DNA of 64,000 nucleotides, from positions 50,282 through 114,281 of the forward strand of contig NZ_JOCF01000060.1 in assembly GCF_000720635.1 (NCBI RefSeq), in the 5' to 3' direction. This document shows positions 17,286-27,700 of this stretch, piece after piece. Made by a program: the position numbers and the translations under genes. The first letter of the stretch is position 1, and each line of letters opens with the position of its first letter. The DNA is from Streptomyces sp. NRRL WC-3742. GTDB lineage: Bacteria; Actinomycetota; Actinomycetes; Streptomycetales; Streptomycetaceae. The notes beneath the pieces are model-generated. The model was not told the origin of the DNA. It worked only from the letters and a program-made list of their open reading frames with translations, and did not search any database.

Positions 17286-18182
17286 GTGAGGTACCAGCTG
17301 CTCGGAAGCCTGCACGTCACCACGGAGCACGGCACCTCGGCCGTCAAGGCCCGGAACATGGAGGTGCTGCTCGCCACCCTGCTGATCCGCGCCAACGAGG
17401 TGGTACCCATCCCCCAACTCGGCTTCGAGATCTGGGGGGACGCGCCGCCACGGCGCCATCTCGCGGCAATCCACGTGTACATCTCCCGGCTGCGCAAGCT
17501 CCTCGCCGACGACCGGCCGGAGAGCGTGATCGTCACCCAGTCCCCCGGGTACGTCCTGCGCCTCGGCCCCCAGGACCGGCTGGACTCCGACGAGTTCCAG
17601 CAGCTGATGCAGACCGGCCGGGCCGCCGCCCGGGACGGCCGCACCGAGCAGGCCGCCGCCGTCTTCGAGGAGGCCCTCGCCCTGTGGCGCGGCCCCGCGC
17701 TCGGCGACCTGCGCTCCGGGCCGGTGCTGGAGGGCTTCACCACCTGGGCCGAGGAGGCCCGGCTGGAGTGCGTCGGCATGCACGTCGAGACCGGGCTGGC
17801 CACCGGACGCCACCGCGAACTCATCGGCAGACTCTACTCGTTGATCGCCGAACACCCGCTGCACGAGGCGTTCCACCGGCAACTGATGATCGCCCTCTAC
17901 CGCTCCGAGCGGCAAGCCGACGCACTGCGGGTGTACCGCGCGGCGCACCGCACCATCACCGCCGAACTCGGCATCGAGCCCGGACGGGCCCTGCGCGAGG
18001 TGCAGCGGGCGATCCTGCTGTCCGACCGGCGGCTCGACCTGCTGCGGCCGCAGTGGGGGGACCTCTCGGAGAGCTCGGGGACCACCACCGGACTGGCCGA
18101 ACGGGCCGAACGCCCCGACCGGACCGGTCGGACCGACCGGAGCGACCGCGCCGACCGCGCCGGGCAGCAGGCTGCCGCATGA
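17286..18182 (+). CDS. SARP-family transcriptional activator 2
   Basis: 298 residues from the GTG at 17,286 (AGGAGG 6 bases upstream). The winged helix (about 1-95: VRYQLLGSLHV, IHVYISRLRKLL, QSPGYVLRL) and the BTAD domain (about 100-250: LWRGPALGDLRSGP, HPLHEAFHRQLMIALYRSERQADALRVY, ELGIEPGRAL) are complete. The tail is a D/R repeat (TGRTDRSDRADRA) reflecting repetitive DNA. It is coupled by ATGA overlap to the thioesterase. Either SARP could recognise the GGTTYAG repeats; no copy of that repeat precedes this gene, so it may act above the regulon. Confidence 0.93.
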   Translation: MRYQLLGSLHVTTEHGTSAVKARNMEVLLATLLIRANEVVPIPQLGFEIWGDAPPRRHLAAIHVYISRLRKLLADDRPESVIVTQSPGYVLRLGPQDRLDSDEFQQLMQTGRAAARDGRTEQAAAVFEEALALWRGPALGDLRSGPVLEGFTTWAEEARLECVGMHVETGLATGRHRELIGRLYSLIAEHPLHEAFHRQLMIALYRSERQADALRVYRAAHRTITAELGIEPGRALREVQRAILLSDRRLDLLRPQWGDLSESSGTTTGLAERAERPDRTGRTDRSDRADRAGQQAAA

Positions 18183-18943
18183 GCGCCGTCGACAGCTCCC
18201 TCTGGGTCCGCCGGTTCCCCGGCCCTTCCACCTCCGGCTCCCCGCTGCGCCTGCTCTGCCTGCCGCACGCCGGCGGCTCGGCCTCGGCCTTCCGCCCCTG
18301 GGCCGCCGCGGCCGGGCCGGACGTCGAGGTGCTGGCCCTGCAGTACCCGGGCCGCCAGGACCGCTACCGGGAGCCCCCCGTCGCGGACCTCCCCCGGCTG
18401 GCCGACCTGGCCCTTCCCGCCGTACGCTCCACGGTCGGCGACGGCCGCTACGCCCTGTTCGGCCACAGCATGGGCGCCCTGCTCGCCTTCGAACTCACCC
18501 GCCGCCTCGAACGCGAGGGCCTGCCACCGGAGTTGCTCGCCGTCTCCGGCCGCCGCGCACCCTCCACCCGCCGCGACGGCGAGTACGCCCACCTCACCGA
18601 CGACCGCGCCCTCGCCACCCACCTGCGCAGCCTCAGCGGCACCGACCCCCGCCTGCTCGCGGACGAGGAGGCCCTGGCGATGATCCTCCCCGCCGTCCGC
18701 GCCGACCTGACCGCCGTGGACACCTACCACCCCGGCCCGGACGCCACCGTCACCACCCCCGTCCTCGCCCTCACCGGCGACACCGACCCCTGGGTCACCC
18801 CCACCGAGGCCGCCGCCTGGCAACACCACACCACAGCCACCTTCGAGCTCCGCATCTACCCCGGCGGCCACTTCTACCTCGACGGCCGCCAACGGGAACT
18901 CCTCACCCTCCTCACCGACCGCCTCACCCCGGCCCGACGATGA
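18179..18943 (+). CDS. Type II thioesterase (AbyT-like)
   Basis: 254 residues, alpha/beta hydrolase of the editing thioesterase family. LPHAGGSASAF is at the N-terminus, Ser97 is in GHSMGALLAFE, Asp is in TGDTDPWV and His in GGHFYLDG. Such enzymes clear misprimed or stalled acyl groups from PKS carrier proteins. It is encoded in an operon with SARP2. No TE domain is seen in the PKS chains here, consistent with off-loading by tetronate formation. Confidence 0.93.
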   Translation: MSAVDSSLWVRRFPGPSTSGSPLRLLCLPHAGGSASAFRPWAAAAGPDVEVLALQYPGRQDRYREPPVADLPRLADLALPAVRSTVGDGRYALFGHSMGALLAFELTRRLEREGLPPELLAVSGRRAPSTRRDGEYAHLTDDRALATHLRSLSGTDPRLLADEEALAMILPAVRADLTAVDTYHPGPDATVTTPVLALTGDTDPWVTPTEAAAWQHHTTATFELRIYPGGHFYLDGRQRELLTLLTDRLTPARR

Positions 18944-18963
18944 CAGCGGGAGTGGGGCTGCGA

Positions 18964-19120
18964 CTACTGGTGCGGGATGTCCACGCCGGCGGCGCGCAGT
19001 TTCGTCTCGACCAAAGTGGTCAGCCGGGCCATGGCCAGTGCCTGGTCCTCGCCGTGGTGGTTGAGCAGGCCGTATCGGGTGGCGTCCGTGCGGGCCTGGA
19101 GGCCGTTCGGGAGCGCTAGC
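18964..19120 (-). pseudogene. C-terminal remnant of a gene cut by the IS element
   Basis: About 50 codons, ending RAAGVDIPHQ then TAG at 18,964, run unbroken up to the left end of the IS. The segment contains LLNHHGEDQALAMARL and no family I recognise. The last bases before the IS are GCTAGC, a CTAG target. It may be the tail of the gene whose head is at 20,183-20,352, or of a different gene if DNA was lost with the insertion. Confidence 0.55.
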
Positions 19121-20182
19121 TGTTCTGACCACGGAGGTTGGTGACACGGTTCACGGCCTGGTGATCTTGAAATGAGTGAGGGCCTTCTGGCTCGGTGTGG
19201 ATTGCGACATCTGCACCTACAGCCAGAAAGGCCCTCATGCCACACCGTAACGCACCGCTGACCGAGACCGGCCGCCTGCGCCTGGCCCGTTGCGTGGTCG
19301 AGGACGGCTGGCCGTTGCGGCGGGCCGCCGAGCGCTTCCAGGTCTCGCCGACCACGGCCAAGCGCTGGGCGGACCGCTACCGCACGCTCGGCGAGAACGG
19401 CATGAGCGATCTGTCGAGCCGGCCGCACCGAAGCCCGCGCAGGCTGCCGGCCCGAACCGAGCGGCGGATCGTCAAGGTCCGCGTGCTCCGCCGGTGGGGA
19501 CCGGCCCGCATCGCCTACCTGCTGCGGCTCAACCCCGCCACCGTCCACCGGGTCCTGGTCCGCTACCGGCTCGCCCGCCTGGCCCACCTCGACCGCGCCA
19601 CCGCACGCCCGGTGCGGCGCTACGAACGCGCCGCACCGGGCGAGCTGGTCCACGTCGACACCAAGAAGCTCGGCAACATCCCCCATGGCGGGGGACACAG
19701 AGTGCACGGGCGGGCAGCCGGCCCCTCCCACACCCGCGTGGGCTACAGCTACCTGCACAACGCCGTCGACGACCACTCCCGCCTCGCCTACAGCGAGATC
19801 CTCGCCGACGAGCGCAAGGAGACCGCCGCCGCGTTCTGGGCCCGGGCGAACGCGTTCTTCGCCCGGGCCGGGATCACCGTCCAGCGGGTGATGACCGACA
19901 ACGGGGCCTGCTACAAGTCGCATGCCTGGCGTGATGCCCTCGCCGCCGAGGGCATCACGCACAAGCGCACCCGGCCCTACCGACCGCAGACCAACGGCAA
20001 GGTCGAACGCTTCAACCGCACCCTGCTCGACGAATGGGCCTACGCCAGGCACTACCGCAGCAAACAGGAACGCCGCGACGCCTTCCCCGCCTGGCTCCAT
20101 ACCTACAATCACCACCGCGGACACACCGCACTCGCAGGCAAGCCACCCGCCAGCCGCGTTCCCAACCTCACGGGTCAGAACA
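19121..20182 (+). mobile_element. IS481-type insertion sequence with altered right flank
   Basis: 1062 bp bounded by imperfect inverted repeats of about 26 bp that begin TGTTCTGACC at 19,121 and end GGTCAGAACA at 20,182; the inner block GAGGTTGG also matches. The left flank is GCTAGC, fitting the NCTAGN targets of this family. No matching target copy follows the right end (CCCGAC), so the DNA beside that end has been rearranged or deleted since insertion. Confidence 0.85.
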
Positions 20183-20203
20183 CCCGACCCCAGGTCGTTG
20201 ATG
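19237..20203 (+). CDS. IS481-family DDE transposase lacking its own stop
   Basis: From the ATG at 19,237 (AAAGG 5 bases upstream) there is an N-terminal helix-turn-helix (LRRAAERFQVSPTTAKRWADRY), then an rve/DDE catalytic core: Asp in ELVHVDTKK, Asp in RVMTDNGACYKS, and Glu in NGKVERFNRTL, followed by YNHHRGHTAL. The coding sequence ends at the element's tip with LTGQN. With a GCTAGC target duplication the next bases would read AGC TAG, giving the stop; here that copy is missing and the frame runs on into the flank as far as 20,490. The end given is therefore nominal. It may still be functional with a longer tail. Confidence 0.8.
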
Positions 20204-20352
20204 ACGGGCCGCCAGTGCCGCCGGCCTGCGTAGGAACCGTTCAGGTAGACCACGGGGGTACCTGTCCCGCCGGTGTCGGTCACGGCCAGCGCGGTGTCCT
20301 CCACCGGCACCATGCCACTCCAGGCCAGGTGGGTCGCGTTCGAGTTCGTCAT
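20183..20352 (-). pseudogene. N-terminal remnant of an alpha/beta-hydrolase-like gene
   Basis: ATG at 20,352 gives MTNSNATHLAWSGMVPV then a beta-strand/turn reading VVYLNGSYAGRRHWRPV, typical of the start of alpha/beta hydrolases (the oxyanion NGS region). It runs 56 codons into the right end of the IS. Most of a hydrolase (about 160 or more residues) is missing. An inverted repeat (20,368-20,384) just upstream looks like its operator. Confidence 0.6.
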
Positions 20353-20367
20353 GCCACCAGAGTCGTC

Positions 20368-20397
20368 CTTGACCCGAGGTCAAGGTCAAGGGTCAAG
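20368..20397. promoter_or_regulatory. MerR-like operator: CTTGACC-CGA-GGTCAAG plus direct copies
   Basis: A perfect 7-bp inverted repeat with 3-bp spacer, followed at once by GTCAAG and GGTCAAG. It lies between the hydrolase remnant (16 bases away) and the cupin gene start (9 bases away). The shape resembles promoters regulated by MerR-family proteins in Streptomyces; no such regulator remains nearby. Confidence 0.5.
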
Positions 20398-20405
20398 GAC
20401 ACTCG

Positions 20406-20903
20406 ATGCTCGTCGACGCCGGGCTCGCCGCCCTGGAGGAGGCGGACACCGTGGTCGTTCCGGGCTGGCAGCCACCGGGCGGCCCGGTGACCAACCAGCT
20501 GCTGGTGGACAGCTCTGCCACGGGTGGGGCGCTGTCCAGCATGCGCGTCACCCTCGGGAAGGGCGCGAACGGCGCTCGCCCGCACCACCACGGCAAGTCC
20601 GCCGAGATGTTCTACGTCCTCGACGGGACCGCCCAGCTGCGGTCCGGCGATCAAGTGGTCACCGCGGAGCGCGGGGACGTGGTCGTCGTACCGCCCGGCA
20701 CACAGCATGCCTTCGCCGCCGCGCCCGGCGAGATCGCGGACATGCTCGTCATCATCACGCCCGGGGTGGAGCGGCTCGAGTACTTCCGCCATCTCGAGCG
20801 CATCCGCTACGGCAAGGTGCCGCCGGAGAGCCTCCTCGAGGTCCAGGAGCTGTACGACTCCTACTTCGGGACCAGCCCGGTCTGGGACGCCGCACGCCGA
20901 TAA
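20406..20903 (+). CDS. Cupin protein with a DJ-1/AraC-type N-terminal fragment (probable gene fusion scar)
   Basis: 165 residues. Residues about 35-150 form a cupin: PHHHGKSAEMFYVLDG (metal-binding His and Glu), then VVVVPPGTQHAFAA, ending SYFGTSPVW. Residues 1-30 (LVDAGLAALEEADTVVVPGWQPPGGPV) instead resemble an internal piece of a GATase1/DJ-1-type AraC-family regulator, whose real N-terminus and DNA-binding part are absent. The join lies near residue 30. The ATG is 9 bases after the operator and has no clear ribosome site, so expression is uncertain. Together with the IS and remnants this marks a recombination patch. Confidence 0.6.
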   Translation: MLVDAGLAALEEADTVVVPGWQPPGGPVTNQLLVDSSATGGALSSMRVTLGKGANGARPHHHGKSAEMFYVLDGTAQLRSGDQVVTAERGDVVVVPPGTQHAFAAAPGEIADMLVIITPGVERLEYFRHLERIRYGKVPPESLLEVQELYDSYFGTSPVWDAARR

Positions 20904-20949
20904 CGATGCTTTCGACCGGCCCGGGTCAACGACTGCCCGAGGCGATCGG

Positions 20950-21423
20950 TCATGTGCGGGCCAGGCTCGCCCGGGCTGCGATCATGAAGGCGCTCTTGTG
21001 CTCCTCCAGGTACTCGTTGGCCTCCACGTCACCGATCTCCCGCCAGACCGCCTGGTTGAGTGCGCGTCCGTAGGCGCGGGCAGGCGCCTCCAGAGCCGGG
21101 TCGCAGAGCAGGACAACCCCGCGGTCGGCCGTCCAGAGCTTGGTCATCACGGCTTGCGCCCTGGTCATCCAGCCGTCCTCGTCGGCACCCCACGGTTCCG
21201 GGCGGGCGTAGGCCACCCGCTCGGCGAGCTGGGCGCACGCGAGGAACTCCTGTATCGCCTGTACCTGCTCGGCCCGGCGCGTCTCGGCGGTCGCCGCCGA
21301 CTGTCTCCTCTCCTCCGCCCGATCCGCCGACCGCTGGGCGGCACGCTGAGTGAACGCTGTCAGCGCCCCGCCGAGCACCACGCCCGCGAGCGAGAACGCC
21401 GATCCCCACAATTCCCCCGCCAT
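20950..21423 (-). CDS. Small membrane-anchored coiled-coil protein, function unknown
   Basis: 157 residues from the ATG at 21,423 (GGGGAGAG upstream). One N-terminal transmembrane segment (about 5-25, GSAFSLAGVVLGGALTAFT) is followed by a charged helix rich in Arg, Ala and Gln (about 26-65). A soluble helical region follows. The layout resembles short Streptomyces proteins often labelled KilB-like, but I would not transfer a function. It lies between the recombination patch and the 3' end of the PKS and is probably not part of the pathway. Confidence 0.7.
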   Translation of the reverse strand: MAGELWGSAFSLAGVVLGGALTAFTQRAAQRSADRAEERRQSAATAETRRAEQVQAIQEFLACAQLAERVAYARPEPWGADEDGWMTRAQAVMTKLWTADRGVVLLCDPALEAPARAYGRALNQAVWREIGDVEANEYLEEHKSAFMIAARASLART

Positions 21424-21662
21424 GCCAACTCTCCCCTTGCGGACCGCCCTTGCACATCAGCATGCGCATCCTCTCCTACCGGCCGCTCGAGCTGTCCCCG
21501 ACCAGGCATACCTGGACGGCTGGACAGGACGGCCACGTTGGCGGCCGTGCCCCTGAGGTGGTGCAGGCGATCGGTCTCGCGCCACAGCTCCCCGGACGGG
21601 CGGGGCGAGGGCGACAGCGGAAGCTGGTCGCCCTGCTCGACCGCCGCCCCTCGCTGACAAGT

Positions 21663-21699
21663 TGGAGCAGGAAGTCGGACCCGCCGACTTCCTGCTCCA
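21663..21699 (-). terminator. 16-bp perfect hairpin downstream of the PKS
   Basis: TGGAGCAGGAAGTCGG, loop ACCCG, CCGACTTCCTGCTCCA, starting 35 bases after the PKS stop. It is a strong intrinsic-type stem without U-run and can act in both directions. The remainder of the 311-base gap 21,424-21,734 shows no gene I can support. Confidence 0.8.
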
Positions 21700-21734
21700 G
21701 CCCTTTCGTCCTCGCCCGAGCCGTCCTCGCGCTC

Positions 21735-24700
21735 CTACAGGCCCAGTTGCTCGTCGAGGAGGTCGAACAGCTCGTCGCCGTCGGCGTCCTCCAGCCGGTC
21801 GGCGAACTCGCCGCCCCGCCCCGCGCCCAGGGCGGCGCGCACCTGGTCCAGGGCCGACTGGAGGCGGGTCGCCAGCTGGTCGAGCTCGCCCGGGTCGTGG
21901 TCCTGCGCGACGAGGTCCGCCAGCGCCGACTCCACCGCAGTGAGCTTCCCGAGTGCCGGCGGGGCCACCAGGGCAGTGAGGTGCCGGGCGAGGGCGGCGG
22001 CGGTGGGGTGGTCGAACAGGAGGGTGCTCGGCAGCCGCAGCCCGAGCAGGGTGCCCAGGCGTCCGCGCAGTTCCACCGCCGTGAGCGAGTCCAGGCCCAG
22101 GTCCAGCAGCCCCCGGTCCACCGGCAGGGCGGCCGGATCGGCGTGGCCCAGGACCTCGCCGACCGAGCGGCGCACCAGGTCCAGCACGGCCCGGTCGCGC
22201 TCCTGCGGGGTGAGCCCGGCCAGCGTGTCGCGGTGGTCCGGCAGGGCCGGGGCGGGGACCGGGGCGGCCGGGGCGGCGGCCGTCGTCCGGGAGCCGAGCA
22301 GCACGCGAAGTGCGGCCGCCGGGCCTCCGCCGGGCCCACCGGCCCCGGGCGTCGCCAGCCGGGCCGCGACGGCCACCGGGCGACCGGCTGCCAGCGCTTC
22401 GTCCAGCAGGGAGAGGGCGCTCGCGGCCGGGAGCGGGGCGATCCCGATCCTGGCGATGCGGGCCCGGTCGGCGGCGCTCAGGCCCTCCCCCATGCCCTCG
22501 CCCTCCCAGAGCCCCCACGGCAGGGACAGCGCGGGCAGGCCGAGTCCGTGCCGGTGCTCGGCGAGCGCGTCGAGGAAGGAGTTCGCGGCCGCGTACGAGC
22601 CCTGCCCCGGGGTCCCGAGCACCCCGGCGACCGAGGAGAACAGCACGAAGGCGCGCAGGGGCAGCCCCGCCGTCGCCTCGTGCAGAGCCCAGGCGCCGTC
22701 GACCTTCGGCCGCAGCACGGCGGCCACCCGCTCCTGCGTCAGGCCCTCCACCAGCCCGTCGTCCAGGACACCGGCGGCGTGCACCACCCCGGTGACCGGG
22801 AGGCCCCCCGGTGCCTGGGCCAGCGCGGCCCGGACGGCCTCCGGATCGGCCACGTCCCCCGCGACCGGCACCGCCTCGGCCCCCAGGACGGCCAACTCCT
22901 CCACCAACCCGGACGCCACCCGCCCACTGCGGCTCAGCAGCACCAGTCCGCGCACCCCGTGAACCTCCACCAGGTGTCGCACCAGCACCGCCGCCAACGC
23001 CCCGGACGCGCCGGTCACGAGGACACTGCCGGCACCGAACGCCCGGCCAGGAACCCCGGCCTCCACCGCCGTGGCGCCCGCCGGGGCCGCACCAGCCCCG
23101 GCCTCCGAAGCCGCCGTCAGGCGCGAGGCCACGACGCTCCCGGCGCCAGACACCTCGGCCTCCGCTGCAGCGCCCGCCGAGGGCACGACGCCCCCGGAAC
23201 CAAGCGCCCCGGCCGCCGCCGCGGCGCCCGCCGGGGCCGCCGTCAGGCGCGGGGCCAGGATGCGGTCGGCGCGTACCAGGAGGTGGGGTTCGTCGTCGGG
23301 CCAGGTGACGGGGGGCAGGTCCGTGAGGCGGTCGGGCGGGAGGTCGGTGTCCACCAGCAGGACGCGGCCGGGGTGTTCGGCCGCCGCCGAGCGGATCAGG
23401 CCGCCGGCCGCTGCGGCGGCGAGTGCCTGTGGGCCGCCCTCCGGTGCGGCCGGGAGGAGGACGGCGAGGCGGGATGCCTCGTACCGGGGCTCGGTCAGCC
23501 AGGTCCGCAGAGTGGTCAGGGCCCAGCCGGCGGCGTGGGCCACCTGCTCGGGCACGGGACGGTCCGCCGGAAGGGGCGGCAGGGGCAGCAGGACGACCGG
23601 CGGTACGGGGTCGGGGAGGTCGGAAAGGCCCCTCGCCGGGACGGTCCGTTCCGGGACCACGGGCAGGGTGAGCGGGCGGGTGTCGGGGAGGAGCAGCGGG
23701 TCGGCAGGGCGGGCGGCGCTGAACCGCTCGGCGGGCACCTCGGCGAGTTCGAGGGCCCCGGCGTGCAGCAGCGGGGCGCCGTCGGCGTCGTACAGGGTGA
23801 CGGCGGCGCGGTGCTCCCCGTCCGGGGTGACCCGGGCCCGCAGCGGCCCGGCGGGGACGGGCCCGTACGTACGGACCTCGCGCCAGGCGACGGGCAGCCG
23901 CAGGGTCGTGCGGCCGTCGGCGGGCAGGCCCGCGTGCGCCCAGGGGTGGAGGGCCGCGTCCAGGGCGGCGGGCGGCACGGCGAAGCGCCGGTCGGCGTCG
24001 CGGGCGCCTTCGCCGGGGCCGGCCAGTTCGGCCCAGAGACCGCCGTCGGGCTGGCGCCAGGCGGCGGTGACGGTACGGAAGGCGCCGCCGTAGCCGAGGC
24101 CATGGGCGGCGAGGGCGGTGTACAGCTCCTCGGCATCGACGGGCCGGGCGCCGGGCGGCGGCCAGCTGCCGAAGGCCGGAGCCTCCGACCCTGCCCCCGC
24201 CCCCGCCCCGGGCGCGAGCACCCCGGCGGCGTGGCGCGTCCAGGGTTCCCCGGCCGCGCCCTCGGGCCGGGCGTGGATGCGTACGGCCCGTTCGCCGGTG
24301 TCGTCCGCCGGGGCCAGCGCGACCTGGAGGCGTAGCGCGCTGTCGGCCGGGAGCAGCAGTGGGGCTTCCAGGTCGAGGGATGCGAGCACGGGCAGGCCCG
24401 CGGCGCGGCCTGCGTGGAGGGCGAGGTCGAGGAGGGCGGTGGCGGGCAGGACGGTGGCGCCGGCGACGGTGTGTCCGGCGAGCCAGGGGTGTTCGCGCAG
24501 GTCCAGGCGGCCGGTGAGGACCGTGCCGGTGCCGTCGGCGAGTTCGACGGCGGCGCCGAGGAAGGGGTGGTCGGCGCTGGTGAGGCCGGCGGCGCCGATG
24601 TCGCCGGTGGTGGCCGGGGCGTCGAGCCAGTGCCGGGTGCGCTGGAAGGGGTAGGTCGGCAGGTCCGGGCCCGGGGCTGCGGGCGCGCCCAGGACGGCGG

Positions 24701-27700
24701 GCCAGTCGACGGCGCCTCCGGCGGCGTGCACGGTGGCGACGGCCCGCAGCAGGGTCGCCGCCTCGCCGCGACCGCGCCGCAGCGTCGCCACCGCCGTGAC
24801 AACCTCTGTGTCGTTCGAGGCGTCCGAGGCGTCCAGGACGTCCTGGACGAGGGTGGTGAGCAGGGTGTCGGGCCCGATCTCCAGGTAGCGCACGGTGCCG
24901 AGCTCGCGCAGGGCCCGGACGCCGTCGGCGAAGCGGACGGTCCCGCGCACGTGGCGGGCCCAGTAGTCGGGCGAGGCGGTCTCCTCGGGAGAGGCCGGGC
25001 GGCCGGTCAGGTCGGAGACGAACGGGATGGCGGGGCGGCCGAAGGCGAGACCGTCGAGGGCGGCGCGGAACTCCTCCAGCACGGGGTCCATCAGCGGGGA
25101 GTGGAAGGCGTGGCTGGTGGTCAGCCGACGGGCTTTGGCGCCCGTGGCGGCGAGCCGGGCGGCGACGGCCAGGACGGCGTTCTCCTCGCCGGAGACGACG
25201 GTGGCCCGCGGGCCGTTGACGGCCGCCACCGAGGCCAGGTCGGTGTGCCCTTCCAGGGCGGCGAGGACCTCCGTCTCGGTGGCCCGGAAGGAGAGCATGG
25301 CGCCCCCGGCGGGCAGCGCGTCCATCAGCCGGCTGCGCGCGGCGACCAGGGTGACGGCGTCCGCCAGGGTGAGCACCCCGGCGGCGTGGGCGGCGGCGAC
25401 GGCGCCGATCGAGTGCCCGAGGACGGCGTCGGGCCGGACCCCCCAGTGGGCGAGCAGGCGCAGGAGTGCGAACTGTACGGCGAACAGGGCGGGTTGGGTG
25501 TAGGCGGTGCGGTCCAGCAGGCCCGTCTCCTCGAAGAGGACCTCCCGCAGCGGCCGTTCGAGATGCGGCGAGAAGGCCGCGCACACCTCGTCGAGGGCGG
25601 CCGCGAACTCCGCGTGGGTCTCGTACAACTCCCGTGCCATTCCGACGCGTTGGCTTCCCTGGCCGGTGAAGACGAAGGCCGTGCGGCCGCCGAGGGCGCT
25701 GCCGCGCAGCAGGCCCGGGGAGTCGGTCCCGGCGGCCAGCGCCCGCAGCCCGTCGAGGAGTTCGGCGCGGGAGCCGCCGAGCACGGCCGCGCGCTGCTCG
25801 AAGGCCGTGCGGGTGGCGGCCAACGCGGCGCCCGTCCGGGCGAGTTGCTCCTCGGGCAGGTCGGCGGCGAGGGCGAGCAGCCGCTGTGCCTGGTCCCGCA
25901 GCGCGGGTTCGGTGCGTGCCGACACGGGCCAGAGCACCGTCCCCGACGGCGACAACGACGGCGACGGCGACGGCGACAGCGACGGCGTCTCGGGCTCGTC
26001 GGCCGCCGGGGCCTGCTCCAGGATGACGTGCGCGTTGGTACCGCTGATCCCGAAGGAGGACACCCCCGCCCGGCGCGGGCGGTCGAGCTCCGGCCAGTCC
26101 CGTGCCTCGGCGAGCAGTTCCACCGCCCCGGCCGTCCAGTCCACGTGCGGCGAGGGCGCGTCCAGGTGCAGGGTCGCGGGCAGGCGGCCGCGCCGGATGG
26201 CCTCGACCATCTTGATCACGCCCGCCACGCCCGCCGCCGCCTGGCTGTGGCCGATGTTCGACTTGATCGAGCCCAGCCACAGCGGCCGACCGGCCGGGCG
26301 GTCCTGCCCGTAGGTCGCGAGCAGCGCCTGGGCCTCGATCGGGTCGCCGAGCCGGGTGCCCGTCCCGTGCGCCTCGACGGCGTCCACGCCGTCCGCCGCC
26401 AGCCGGGCGGAGGCGAGCGCGGCCCGGATGACCCGCTGCTGGGCGGGGCCGTTCGGCGCCGTCAGCCCGTTGGACGCACCGTCCTGGTTGACCGCCGTGC
26501 CGCGCACCAGGGCCAGCACCGGGTGCCCGTGGCGCCGGGCGTCGGAGAGCCGCTCCAGCACGAGTACGCCCGCGCCCTCGGCCCAGCCGGTGCCGTCGGC
26601 GCCGGCCGCGAACGGCTTGCAGCGGCCGTCGGGGGCCAGCCCGCGCTGGCGGCTGAACTCGACGAAGGTGGCGGGGGTGGCCATCACGGTGACGCCGCCG
26701 GCCAGGGCGAGGGTGGCCTCGCCGCTGCGCAGCGCCTGCGCGGCCAGGTGCAGTGCGACCAGGGACGAGGAGCAGGCCGTGTCCACCGTCACCGCCGGGC
26801 CCTCCAGGCCGAGCGCGTAGGAGACCCGCCCGGAGGCGACGCTGCCGGCGCTGCCGCTGACCAGGTAGCCCTCGTAGCCGTCGGGCGCCTCCGGGGCCTG
26901 ACTGAGCCGGGAGCCGTAGTCGTTGTACATCACGCCGACGAAGACGCCGGTCCGGCTGCCGCGCAGGGTCCCCGGGTCGATGCCGGCCCGTTCGACGGCC
27001 TCCCAGGCCGTCTCCAGCAGGATCCGCTGCTGCGGGTCGGTGGCCAGCGCCTCGCGGGGGCTCATGCCGAAGAAGGCGGGGTCGAAGTCGGCGGCGTCGT
27101 AGAGGAATCCGCCCTCGCGGGCGGCGGAGGTGCCGGGCCGCTCCGGGTCGGGGTGGAAGAGCCGCTCCGGGCGCCAGCCGCGGTCCTCGGGGAACGGGCC
27201 GACGGCGTCGACCCGGTCGGCGACGAGTTGCCACAGGTCGGTGGCGGAGCGCACCCCGCCGGGGTAGCGGCAGCCGATGCCGACGATCGCGATCGGGTCC
27301 TCGTCGGTCGCCGCCGTCGGCTGCGGGGGCCGGTCCTCACCGGTGCCGCGGAGGGACGGCAGCAGGGTCTCGCCCAGGTGGGCGGCGAGGGCCGCCGGGC
27401 TCGGGTGGTCGAAGACCAGGGTGGCGGAGAGTGCCAGGCCCGTGGCCGCGTTGAGCCGGTTGCGCAGGTCGACGGCGGCCAGGGAGTCGAAGCCCTGCTC
27501 GGTGAAGGAGCGCTCCTCCTCCACGGCCTGCGACCCGCTGTGCCCGAGCACGGCGGCCGTGGCGGTGCGGACCAACTCCCGCAGCAGCAGTCCGCGTTCG
27601 GCCTCCGGCAGTGCCGCGAGCCGCTCCGCGAGCGGGGTGGCACCCGCCGCCGCCCGTACGGCGCCTGCCGCGCGACGCGGGGCCGGGCGGGCCAGTGCGC

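Noticed and set aside
19195..20490. 431-residue transposase as a natural long protein
   Set aside because: The last 100 codons lie outside the inverted repeat and overlap the hydrolase remnant on the other strand; they reflect a missing stop.
21457..27234. Minus-strand frame of 1,925 codons overlapping the PKS
   Set aside because: Out of frame with the KS/AT/KR motifs, rich in RRP/RG runs.
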